Assembly (NCBI RefSeq): GCF_000426225.1
Contig: NZ_AUEY01000007.1
Location: 32,625 to 96,624, forward strand
DNA: 64,000 nucleotides
Source: Desulforegula conservatrix Mb1Pa
Lineage (GTDB): Bacteria; Desulfobacterota; Desulfobacteria; Desulfobacterales; Desulforegulaceae
Direction: 5' to 3'
The position numbers were made by a program, and so were the translations under genes. Of the stretch, positions 1 to 9,800 are shown piece by piece. The notes below the pieces were generated by a model. That model was given only the letters and a program-made list of their open reading frames with translations. It was not told where the DNA came from and ran no database searches. How positions within the stretch are numbered: the first letter of the stretch is position 1; each line of letters starts with the position of its first letter.

Positions 1-332
1 TTTTCAAAAGTGATCGGAGTCTGACCATTTCCAGTAAAGACATTCTGTTTCCAGTAGTGGTCAAACTGTTCAGGAGTTTTACCGAGAAAATTTGTCATAA
101 ATTCTTCTTGATAAAGCTTGCTTCTAAGAACAACAAAAGTGATTCTGCTGTCATCATCCCATTTTTTCTTTCTTCCAAGATAAATGAATTTTATCTCATC
201 CTTCGAGATCTCGTTCTGTTTAATATTTCTGTTTGCAACAATGATTAACTCTGCGGCTAAAACAGCTGAAACCTGTGCATTCAGAAATAGCAAAAAAATA
301 CTCAAAATAATTATAAATATTTTCTTTTTCAT
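1..332 (-). CDS. PstS-like periplasmic substrate-binding protein, truncated by the window edge
   Basis: The minus-strand frame starts with ATG at 332-330 and is still open at base 1, so the C-terminus is missing. The N-terminus is a clear signal peptide: MKKK, a hydrophobic stretch, then a likely cleavage near VLAAE. The visible mature part contains IVANRNIKQNEISKDEIKFI, a YLGRKKKW segment and a segment ending in WKQNVFTGNGQTP. That pattern is typical of short phosphate-type (PstS-like, PBP superfamily) binding proteins of about 140 residues that often stand alone. Family assignment is by motif recognition. The ligand is unknown, and no permease gene is visible. Confidence 0.7.
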   Translation of the reverse strand, partial: MKKKIFIIILSIFLLFLNAQVSAVLAAELIIVANRNIKQNEISKDEIKFIYLGRKKKWDDDSRITFVVLRSKLYQEEFMTNFLGKTPEQFDHYWKQNVFTGNGQTPITFE

Positions 333-531
333 GCCAATTCCCTGAAGTCAGTTGAATTATTTTTTCATATAATTTAGGCTATTCTTAAAAAAAACTTCAT
401 GATTTTATTGTGATTGGACTCAAATGCACTGAATCTGTATATACTCTGCAAAAATTTTGCGAATATTTTTAAAAAGCTGTTCCCTGGAGGTCACTCTTTC
501 ATCTAAAACATTAAACAGAGCTTTTTTTAGC

Positions 532-795
532 TTATAAATGAGTTTCCTCTTCGGTAAGTCCAGCAACTTCAAATTTTTCAAGGCCTTCAAATATGTCGGT
601 GATCGCTTTCAGAATTTGAACGATCGCAAAAAATATAATCCCCATATAGCTTTTAATCTCGATATCAAAAAACTTTTCTAAGGCCGTTTCAGTTGATTCG
701 AATACTCCCGAAGCAAATAGGATTACACCCGTAAAAATAGATGTATACGGACTTCTTAATAACTTTTTTAATGGTTCAGGCACTTTGTATTTCAT
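532..795 (-). CDS. Small membrane protein of unknown function
   Basis: This 87-residue protein has two predicted membrane segments, roughly residues 17-36 (SIFTGVILFASGVF) and 49-68 (YMGIIFFAIVQILKAI). An acidic linker separates them and the tail is acidic, ending EEETHL. GAGGA lies four bases upstream of the ATG and supports this start. It is transcribed leftward, like its neighbours, and lies downstream of the hairpin at 900-939. I do not recognise the family; the gene looks real from its ribosome-binding site and hydrophobicity pattern. Confidence 0.55.
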   Translation of the reverse strand: MKYKVPEPLKKLLRSPYTSIFTGVILFASGVFESTETALEKFFDIEIKSYMGIIFFAIVQILKAITDIFEGLEKFEVAGLTEEETHL

Positions 796-899
796 TGGAT
801 CCTCAACATTCTAATAAATTTGATTAAAAAATGAGCAATGAATAGGGCTTTAATATAAATGGATTAGGAAAGGTGATGCGATTTTAAGTATTTCTGGAA

Positions 900-939
900 G
901 GCCGTGTCGTTCCTGTTGAGACAGGAAACTGACACGGCC
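900..939. terminator. Strong hairpin after the alpha/beta hydrolase gene
   Basis: GGCCGTGTC (900-908) pairs with GACACGGCC (931-939), and inside it TTCCTGT (910-916) pairs with ACAGGAA (921-927). The hairpin lies 40 bases downstream of the hydrolase stop codon. No clean U-tract follows on the minus strand, so termination efficiency is uncertain. It may instead protect the 3' end of the transcript. Confidence 0.6.
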
Positions 940-978
940 ATTATTTTGCTTAAAGACAATTTTTAAAAGAATAGCAGA

Positions 979-1887
979 TCAGATACTAAGAAGAAAATGG
1001 TTTATCAAATCAGATGTTTTTTCTGGCTCGTCCTCAAAAAGATAGTGGCCTGCTGATTTAAAGAAATGTGCTTCCTTGTTAGGGAATCTTCTTGTCCATT
1101 CATTGAAATAGTCTGTATCAAAAACAAAATCATGCTCTCCCCACAGAATCTGCATGGGCTTGTCAGAAAGCTTATGAAGATTGTCATCTGCCCATTTCAC
1201 AAGGCTAAAGCTTGGATGTGACTCATCAAGAGGAATATCCTGAACAAATTTATATGTAGCGACTCGATTTTCAATACATGAATAAGGAGCAATCAATCCT
1301 GACTTAATTTTTGAGGATAGCGGCTTTTGGGGAGCCATATATAAGGCAGAACCGGCAAAAATATTAAAGCCGAGAACAGCTGGTTTTGAGAAAGCTTTAA
1401 TGTTTCTAAGAATTTTTAGTCTAAGTGGAAGCTGCTTTGTGCCTGGAGGAAGAAAGCCTGATGTGTTTGTAACAGTAATGCTCGCAATCCTGTTCATATT
1501 TCTTAAGGCAAAAAGGCTGCCGATCATTCCACCCCAGTCGTGAACAATGAGGTGTATTTTTTCTTTCAGGCCGAGCTTTTCAATTAATGTCTCAATATCA
1601 TTGACTCTGTTTTCAAGACTGTAAGGATAAGCCTTTGCCGGAGGTTTTTCTGAAAGACCACATCCAATATGATCGGGAACTATTGCTCTGAAGCCCTTTG
1701 GAAGATTTTGGATTATATTCCTGAAATAAAAAGACCAGGTGGGATTTCCGTGCAGCATTAGAACAGGTTCACCAAAGCCCTCGTCAATATAATGCATTTC
1801 AAATCCGTTGATCTTTTGGTAATTCGGGCTGAATGGATATATATCCCTGAATGATTCAGTATTAACCCTGCGTCCGTATTTTTTCAT
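979..1887 (-). CDS. OleB-like alpha/beta hydrolase (haloalkane-dehalogenase fold)
   Basis: This 302-residue protein belongs to the haloalkane dehalogenase branch of alpha/beta hydrolases. It has the oxyanion motif HGNPTW (residues 46-51), the nucleophile elbow VHDWGG with Asp117, an acid-region motif GEHDFVFD and a terminal histidine motif AGHYLFEDEP. Because it lies directly downstream of OleA, the best match in context is OleB, which removes CO2 from a beta-lactone to give an alkene. No OleC or OleD is visible, so a dehalogenase or epoxide/ester hydrolase role cannot be excluded. The start ATG is preceded by GGAGG about ten bases upstream; that Shine-Dalgarno sequence is contributed by a dispersed repeat (1893-1948). 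Confidence 0.75.
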   Translation of the reverse strand: MKKYGRRVNTESFRDIYPFSPNYQKINGFEMHYIDEGFGEPVLMLHGNPTWSFYFRNIIQNLPKGFRAIVPDHIGCGLSEKPPAKAYPYSLENRVNDIETLIEKLGLKEKIHLIVHDWGGMIGSLFALRNMNRIASITVTNTSGFLPPGTKQLPLRLKILRNIKAFSKPAVLGFNIFAGSALYMAPQKPLSSKIKSGLIAPYSCIENRVATYKFVQDIPLDESHPSFSLVKWADDNLHKLSDKPMQILWGEHDFVFDTDYFNEWTRRFPNKEAHFFKSAGHYLFEDEPEKTSDLINHFLLSI

Positions 1888-1892
1888 TAAGG

Positions 1893-1948
1893 ATTTGCCT
1901 CCGACGGGTCGCTTTTTTAAAAAAAGCTCCGCAAAAAACTTATTATTT
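1893..1948. repeat. Partial copy of the hairpin-rich dispersed element
   Basis: This stretch matches the left part of the elements at 3700-3853 and 38392-38543: GCCTCC, GGGTCGC, then a GCTTTTTT/AAAAAAGC hairpin and GCAAAAAACTT. It sits between oleA and the hydrolase gene and supplies the GGAGG that precedes the hydrolase start. Confidence 0.6.
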
Positions 1949-1971
1949 TTAAATCAAATTATTATATATGG

Positions 1972-3015
1972 CTACCAGCGAACCCCAAGCATCATACAAT
2001 TAAGACCGCTTCCAATTCCAAGAAAACATACAAGATCACCAGGATTCAGGAAATCCCTTTCTTCTGCTATGGCTGCCGTGATTGGAAGAGAAACAGTTCC
2101 AATATTACCTAAAAAAGGATAGGTCGGGAAATCCTTATCAGTTGAAATGCCTATGGATTCGAGAATTGTTTTCTGGTGAGCTGCTCCTACCTGATGGCAG
2201 ATAACCTTGTCAGGCTGACTGTCCTTTAATCCGATATTTTTTTTAAGAGCCTGATAAGTATCAATTCCAAGCTTTACACCGTTATGAAGAACAGAGATGG
2301 AATCTGTTCGCATCTGCATTCTGTATCCGTCCAGGGAGAGATTTTTGTACCCCCAGACGCAAAGATCATGATGCCTCACGCTGTTTTTGACAGCTCCTCC
2401 GAGAAGCACCCTTCTCTTTTCAGCGCTAAGATCCTTATGGCAGACAATCACGGCAATCGCTCCTGAGCCGCCTGTAAGTGTCGCTATCGTCTGCCTGAAA
2501 TTCTCCATGTCAGGATTCCTGTTCAGGCTTTCAATGGTAATGTCCATGATTCTTTTTGAAGTCTCGCAGGATAAAACCATCCCTGCCTTTATCTGCCCGG
2601 CTTCTATGGCAGTTGCAATCTGGACTATGCCATTAAGGACTCCGAGACAGGCATTGGTTATGTCAAAAACCATGGCATCCTGCCCTATCCCAAGACCGTC
2701 AGCCACTGCACAGGCCGTAGCAGGTTCAAGATTTTCACGACACACAGCCGCATAAATTAGCATCTCAATATCTGAGGGTTTCAAATCTGTTTTTCCAAAG
2801 GCATTTTTCCCGGCCATGACAGCGCCTCTGCTCACAGGGAAATCCATACCCCAGTATCTGCGCTCATGAATGCCTGTCAGGGCTTCAAGCTGGCCTTTTT
2901 TGAATTTAAGCTTTTGATAAACAGGTTCAATCAGTTCTTCGATATCATCGGATGTCCAGACATTTGTTGGAAGCTCATATCCGAATGCTTCTATGCAGAC
3001 ATTATTGAATTTCAT
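1972..3015 (-). CDS. oleA: OleA, head-to-head acyl-CoA condensing thiolase
   Basis: This 347-residue protein has the thiolase fold of the KAS III/OleA group. OleA condenses two fatty acyl chains without decarboxylation, giving a beta-keto acid. The catalytic Cys123 (DITNACLG), His274 (VICHQVG) and Asn304 (FLGNIG) are present. Glu97 in RENLEPATA aligns with the glutamate of Xanthomonas OleA that reaches over from the partner subunit (Glu117 there), and the C-terminus carries GIGSGLNC. These points favour OleA over FabH. AAGGT lies five bases upstream of the ATG. The gene sits between the OleB-like hydrolase and a FUSC-like protein, downstream of the Pfa3-like synthase, suggesting that it uses the product of that synthase. 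That link is inference. Confidence 0.85.
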   Translation of the reverse strand: MKFNNVCIEAFGYELPTNVWTSDDIEELIEPVYQKLKFKKGQLEALTGIHERRYWGMDFPVSRGAVMAGKNAFGKTDLKPSDIEMLIYAAVCRENLEPATACAVADGLGIGQDAMVFDITNACLGVLNGIVQIATAIEAGQIKAGMVLSCETSKRIMDITIESLNRNPDMENFRQTIATLTGGSGAIAVIVCHKDLSAEKRRVLLGGAVKNSVRHHDLCVWGYKNLSLDGYRMQMRTDSISVLHNGVKLGIDTYQALKKNIGLKDSQPDKVICHQVGAAHQKTILESIGISTDKDFPTYPFLGNIGTVSLPITAAIAEERDFLNPGDLVCFLGIGSGLNCMMLGVRW

Positions 3016-3076
3016 GGATGACCTTTTTTATATTGTTTTAGGATATAAACTGCTGAAACGTTGATGGTTATACTGC

Positions 3077-3625
3077 TTATTTCTCAATTGATTCAGACAC
3101 ACTATTCCTGCCGTTTCTCATCTTTTCAAACCTGCTGAAAATATAAGTGATTATAATTGCTATTAAACACCCTACTATAACACATCCCATTCTTTCAAAA
3201 CCCGATGCCCAGCTGCTCCGTTCTTTTTCCTGAATGAGCACAATTACAAGCGCAGCAAGGGCTGATCTGGTCGCGCTTTCAAGGCCAAGCATGTAACAGA
3301 TCAGGATATTCACAATCACAGCTATGCAAAGCACGACAAGCACAGGAACATGCTCAAGAAACAAAAAAGCTAATAGCCCGACGACCGAACCTATAACATT
3401 GGCCTTCATTCTGTCCATTGCCAACCTGTTGGAATCGCTGTGGTCAGGTGCAAGTACAAGAAGAACTGAAATTATGCTCCAGTAAAATTCGTGCTGGGGG
3501 ACAAGCACATATGGAATATAGCAGACTGAAACACCTATCAGACATTTCAGAATGTACTGAAATTCCAGATTCGTGAAAGCGAGTCTGTTTTTTATATTAA
3601 CAATGATATTTTTTGATTCAATCAT
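3077..3625 (-). CDS. FUSC/aromatic acid exporter-like membrane protein
   Basis: This 182-residue protein has about four to five hydrophobic segments (around residues 29-42, 48-59, 77-93, 96-112 and 148-163). The motif EFYWSIISVLLVLAPDHSDS and the following DRMKANVIGSVVGLLAF are typical of the N-terminal half of FUSC-type proteins (fusaric acid resistance, aromatic acid exporter family). It lacks the usual large cytoplasmic C-terminal domain. In this operon it could export or position a hydrophobic product, but the substrate is unknown. No clear Shine-Dalgarno sequence precedes the ATG. Confidence 0.7.
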   Translation of the reverse strand: MIESKNIIVNIKNRLAFTNLEFQYILKCLIGVSVCYIPYVLVPQHEFYWSIISVLLVLAPDHSDSNRLAMDRMKANVIGSVVGLLAFLFLEHVPVLVVLCIAVIVNILICYMLGLESATRSALAALVIVLIQEKERSSWASGFERMGCVIVGCLIAIIITYIFSRFEKMRNGRNSVSESIEK

Positions 3626-3635
3626 TTATATAGGC

Positions 3636-3853
3636 TCTGTTCCCTTTATAAATGGGAACTTTCACTGTCCAAATAACTGCTTCATATTTTAAGTAAAAAG
3701 CCTCCGGCGGGTCGCTTTTTGAAAAAAGCTTCGCAAAAACTTTTTGGTAATAATGCAGAGTAGAGGCAATCATTTATAGATAGCTGCACTTCAAATATAT
3801 AAACCACAAAGTTTTTGAGGGGTCTGGGGAACTTTTTTCAAAAAGTTCCCCAG
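3636..3853. repeat. Full-length copy of the hairpin-rich dispersed element
   Basis: This roughly 215-bp intergenic element resembles 38321-38543 along its whole length. It begins GGCTCTGTTCCC with a following GGGAAC, continues with GCCTCCGGCGGGTCGC and a GCTTTTT/AAAAAAGC hairpin, and ends with a 12-bp-stem hairpin at 3826-3851 (GGGGAACTTTTT paired with AAAAAGTTCCCC). CAAAAACTTT on the left is complementary to AAAGTTTTTG on the right. The last hairpin lies just 3' of the large synthase gene and may act as its terminator. Confidence 0.7.
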
Positions 3854-3863
3854 GTTATTTTCT

Positions 3864-6800
3864 TCAATCCTTAACCAGCCTGACACCGAAATTTTCCATC
3901 TTGTATATACACAGACCATCCACAAAAAGATATCCGTTTGCTTTTATTAAAGGAACAGGATCATTTTCTATTTTGGTTATATAGCCATGAATCTTCACAA
4001 GTTTGCAATGTCCGAGTATCTGGCCTCTGTATGTCCAGGTGTGCTCATCATCAAGAAGATCTGAAAATCTGGCTTTTCCTTCAAGTTCAGGCCAGATTTT
4101 AAAAGCAGCAAATTTAATGAGCTGAATAAATGATTCCAGGCCAAGCGAACCAGGACAGACAGGATCTCCATGAAAATGAGCCTTAAAGAACCATTCCTCA
4201 GGATCAACGTCCTTTTCGCCAAGGATTATGCCAAGACCTTCTGGCCCGCAGCCCGGAACATAAAGCCCCCTGTCAAACATTCTCATTGTCTTGGCAGGAA
4301 GAGCCATTCCTGAAAAAGAAATAAAATTTGAATCTTCAGGAAATAAAGGCGCAAACTCAGGCAAATTTTCCAGAATATTTCCTTCTATGTCTTTTTCTTC
4401 AGGCATCCATACGGTTTCACCGGTTATTCCTGCCTGGGCGGCAAGGGCAGCTTTTGTGAAAAAACCGAATGAAGTCGAGCCTGAATATACCATTTCTCCA
4501 TTTTCAAGAACTTCCATGTCAAAATTCTCGATTATCATTCCGCCAGCTTTGGACGCTCTTGTAAGCCTGCTTCTCATGGTCAGTCTTGAATCATTTGAAA
4601 AAACTTCCCTGTGCTGGGTCGCTGTTCCTCCAAGATTTCTGAAACGAAGATCCTCTTTCCCATGCAGTGCCGAGCCCATATAAGCCGCGAGCCATCCGCA
4701 TGGCTGAAGAGCTGCCTCGAGAAGAAATGAAAACGGCATAGTTTTTGATCTGTTTGCCCTGAAATACCAGGAATCTGGCTTGATGTCGAACTCAGCAGTT
4801 ATCCATCCGGCAGGTTTAAGTTCCCACTGGGTAACATCTGCCTCGACAACCCTGTCCATGCACAGATAAGGAGGCTTTGGAAGCCTTGCAATGAATCTTT
4901 GGGGATTCATGTCAGAATCCCAAGGCCTGTATTTTTCACCAAAAGCCCTTGAAGGCTCTCCCATGCAGCATTCCATGATCTGATCATTTGTAAATACTTG
5001 GGGCTTGGCATTTGGTTGAATATTTTTCACGTCCCAGATGTTTTCTATCTCATTCTTTGTAACGCCGTAGATTTTCATGGTCATACTTCTGAAAGAAACT
5101 ATGCGTCTGCCGTCGGCGTACATTAGAGCATCTGCGATCACAAAAGGCTCGGGATCATAACCAATCTCTTTTATATCAACCTCATAAAGAACCTTTTTTG
5201 TTTCAGTGGTAACAGGCCCCCGACATTTAAGAACACTACCGACATCTGTAACAGGGCCATAAAAAACATCTTCTTTTTCAGTTATCCAGCCCATTCTGAG
5301 CGTAAGGATACGCAAGGTGTGACAGCAGCATTCATACATGAGCGTGCCGGGCATAACCATGTCATCCACAAAATGACATGTGAGAAACCAGGCATCAGGA
5401 ACAATGTCTGCTTCGGCAAGAATTCGGCCAAGACCGTATCTTCCGCCTTTAGGATCTATTTCAAGAACCCTGTCAACCAGCTTCATTTTGCCTGATGGAA
5501 GGGTAAGAGATTTTGAAAGAAATTTATTTTTGAAATCAATCCCGAATGCTGCTTCAAGATTTCCATTTCTTAGTGCCTCGATCTGATTTTCATCAAGGCT
5601 CTCTTTTTTCATTGGAACAAGAGGCCTGTAATCAGGAGAGATATTTCCAGGCAAAGGCTTAAGATCTTCGGCAGTTAATACGATTCCGCCGGAATTGTTA
5701 ACCTCTTCAGGAGTGAAAAAACCTGCGCATCCGTTTTTCATGGTTATCATCAGCTCATTGCCGATGTATCCGTCAAAATTGAAAAAGAACATCCATGTAT
5801 CGCCCTGATGTATGAATTTTTCGATTCTGATGTCGTAGCGGATTGTATCTCCTGGCTGGGGAAAAGGTCTGTGAAATTGGGCTTTGGCGTCAAGTAGACG
5901 ATATGAGCGCTCACCTTTTACCCTTAAGTCAACTCCAAGATATGAACAAAGGAAAAGATCTGCCTGACCTGCTTCAATGGAAATGCAAGCTGGCGCCCTT
6001 CCCCCGTCAAGATACCATGCTCCTGGAAGAACATCATGCTCAGTGACGCATCTTCCGCTCTTCATGGAATTTTTCTCGCCGTCCACAAGCACAATTCTGT
6101 CCACAAGCATGAGAGGTTCGTCTGGAAGTCTTACCCTTGCCTTGTAAGTATCGAGAGGCGCAAATTCTGGTCCCAGAACTTTTTCAGCAGAACCAATGGC
6201 AAATTCCATACACATGTCACGGTCGTATGCTGGCGGAGTTTTGTCTATACCAGCCTCACTAAAATTAGCTTTAGTCGATTTTTTATCATTTTCAAGGAGC
6301 GGATTATGCACCTTCACACCCGAAGCGGTGGGGAGAACGTTTAAGGAACTGGCTATTTTGAATGAATCATCAAATAAATCATCAGCCGAAGATGCAATGA
6401 GATCAGCCCTAAGATTCACAGCATCGGCCATGCTTTTCTGGAGCTTCATTGAAAAATCAAGAAACTCTGAATGAGCCTCTGCCGCAGCCCTGCTGTTTTC
6501 GGCTATCATTGAGGCTATTTCAGCGACAGGAGATATTTCTTCTTCAAGACTTTCTCCATACCCCATGCCGTCATCAGCAATGAAAACTGCGCCAGAATAA
6601 TTATCTGAAAAATTATTGGCGTTTACCGTAAGCTCTGGAGCTGGTTTATCTTTCGTAATATTAGCAGTTCTGGGTTGAGGTATTATTTCAGCTGCTGAGC
6701 CTAAATCTAAATCAGAATCTGTTTTTGAATAATCTGATGATTTCTCCTTTTTTTTGTAGAATTTCTTCAGATCTTCACTTGATGGCAGAATATGTCCAGA

Positions 6801-9800
6801 CGTGGATATTTTTATTGGCTTTGCACCGCATTTTTTATCTTCTATATACCGCTCTTTTTTTAATGAAAAAAGCTTGTCAATATCCGTAAAAATCCCAAGT
6901 GCGGCAAGTCTTGCCAGAAGTTTCAGAAAAGTCAGAGTCCCATCTTCTCCTTTCACACAAGCCGCTGCCGCAATATGATTTTTTTCAGAAAGAATCTGGC
7001 CTATCATTCTTGTACATGAAGCACCGGGTCCAGCTTCGATAAAAAATCTAACGCCATCTTCATAAGCCTGATTTATGACCTTTGTATAATCAAAGCCATG
7101 AAGAGCCTGACCAAGAATGGAGTCTGCTGCGCTGTCTTTTGTTATCTCATGGCTTTTCCCGAGAAAGCAGCTGTAATAAGTGACTGTCGGATCTGGATTA
7201 ACATCAAAAACATGAAGATTCCTGTATGCTTCGGCTGAAAGGCTGGCGGCGTCGCAGTGAACTGTCACGACTCCTTCCATAAAGCCTGCGTCTGTCTTTA
7301 GATTTGCAATCACAGACTCAATCTGCGGCTTATGTCCACCAATTACGCACTGAGTAGAAGTGTTTACAAGAAGGAGCCTTGTGAGCGGATATTTTCCAAT
7401 TTCCTTAAGAGTTTCCTCAGAAGGTTTATTCACAAGAGCGACAACCCACTCAAAATCAGCTTCTTCAGGAATATTCCATGCTTTTCTTGTTGAAAGACAT
7501 TTTCCTGCAAGTTCTGTTTTAAAAAGCGGGGACGCCTGCATCCTTGAGAACATTTCACCAGGATCTGGCCAAGCTCCTGTTGAAAAATTAGCCGCTGACT
7601 CGCCAAGACTATAGCCAATTACAGCTTCAGGTTTTATCCCGAATCCTGCAAGAAGCTTTGTCATTACATAGCCATGAATGACCTGACCGGCTATCATTTT
7701 TTCCATATCAGAAGACGCATTCTTTGCTGCGTCTTCCTCCCATCCCGGCCCCCAGTCTGATCTGTAAGGGATAAAGACTTCGGGCGAAAACCAGCTTTTT
7801 ATGCATGAATTATCAAGGTCAAGTTTTTCAAGAACAAAAGGCCATGCTGCCCCGGTTTCCCTGCCCATTCCAGGATAATGGGTTCCTGAGCCTGGATAAA
7901 CAAAACAGATTTTACCTTTAGGTTTTTCAGGGTAATAAAAAACGCTCTCAGGCCCTGAAATGCTTAACTGGGTTTTCTCTTTTACGGCCTTAAAAGCTTG
8001 GGCTATAAGGGTCAAAAGCTTTTCTTTGACTGAAGAAACAAAAACCAGGATTGACGAGTTTTTTGTTATTCTGCCAGTATTTGAGCTCCATATTTCAGCT
8101 GCTTCAGACATTAATGAATTATTACCTGAAATAAATCTTTCAAAATCACCAAGTTTTTCAAGAAGCAGACTCTCGCTTGGTGCTGAAATCGCAAAAAATC
8201 CGTGGTTCGGCCTGAATGACTGGAATATGTCCTTCTTTTTCTGATATTCGGAAAGAATTGCCACACTGCTTTGATTGTCATGGGTGTCACAAAATACTGC
8301 TGCATGGCGCTTTTTATCATTGGCATTTTTGAACCAGAAAGAAGGCGCAGCAGGCAGATGATATCTTTCACCCAAATTTTGACCAGGCTTTAATAATAAG
8401 GGAGCTGGTGGAAGAACGTCATTTTTAAGGCTCATTGCAGTTTTTACAATTGAAACAATACCGGACGCAGCGCCTGAAAAACCTGAAACTCCGGCTACAG
8501 ATCCAAGGGCTGTATGGATATTATGAAGTTTATTATCAGAAGCTTCGCCTGAAATATCATTACCAATTGCCCCAGCCAAAACTTCGCTACCCGAGCTCCG
8601 CTCAATCAAACTCAGATCAGCATGATTTATCCCGGCTTCTTTCAGGCATTTCTGCATTGAATATAATTCAGAAGCTGATGAACGGATGCCATCTATTACT
8701 GCATATACTGTATCTCCATCTTTTACGGCATCATCGAGGCGCTTCATTATTATTGCAGCCGCGCAGTCAGAAGTGGGTATATCGCCTTTTAACAGCCCGT
8801 TTCTGATGAATACGGATCTTATATCAGACGTAAAATCAACTGCACCTGCCAGAAAAGAGTCTGTTTCTCCATTTTGAAGTGACCTTACTCCTATTTCAAC
8901 GGCCTTCATGCCAGACGCGGAATCGCAGGAAACACTGAAACATGGTCCGCCGAGTCTGAATTCCTTGGCAACCCTGCTTGCGATGATGCTTCCGAGTGAG
9001 CCTATTGTCCTGTTTGCGTTTAACGGAGGTGAAACAAGATTTTTAAAATCTTCAAGATCTTTTTCTGTTTGAAGCTCAAAGCCCCATTCTTTAAGGCGGT
9101 TTTCCAGATCCCATCTCAGATGATAGTTTGTGGCTTCATAATCAAACTCTATACCTATGGCTCCGCCCATTTCAGGTCTTTCTTTCCTTTCTGAAAGACC
9201 ACCTGAAATCATGGCCTCTTTTGCAGCCTGGAGCATGAGAATATGCTGGGGTAGAATTTCTGGAATCTCATTTGGCGGTATATGGAATTCGCCCGGATAG
9301 GTTGAAACCTCATATAAAGGATTGCCAGTAAGAGTTTTAGAGGAAACGGCTGATATATTTTTAAATCTTTCAGGCTGAATTTTTTCTAAAGAAGAAATTC
9401 CTTTAAAAACACAGTCCCTGAACTCGTCAGTACCTTTGATTTTCCCGGCCTTGATCCCAAGACCTGTTATGGCAATTTTGCATTTGTTTTCTTGAGGTTT
9501 ATTTGCATGATTAATGGCCTTATCAGCTGAATACTCTTCAACAAGAATATGGCCGTTAATCCCTCCGAATCCGAATGCGCTGATCGCTGCCTTTCTTGTT
9601 TGTCCGGATTTTTCCCAATTTTCAGTTTTTGTCTGAACCTTGACAAGACCTTTTTCAAGTGGACTGTCAGATGAATGTCTTGCGTGATTAAAAGTAGGAA
9701 CAAAGGATTTGTTATGAATTGAAAGAAGGGTTTTAATGAAACCTGCTGCACCAGCTGCTGTAAGCATATGGCCTGTGGTTGATTTTACTGCTCCGAGCCT

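Noticed and set aside
57..248. Rightward 63-codon frame at the left edge
   Set aside because: It is antisense to the PstS-like gene, which has a signal peptide and family motifs.
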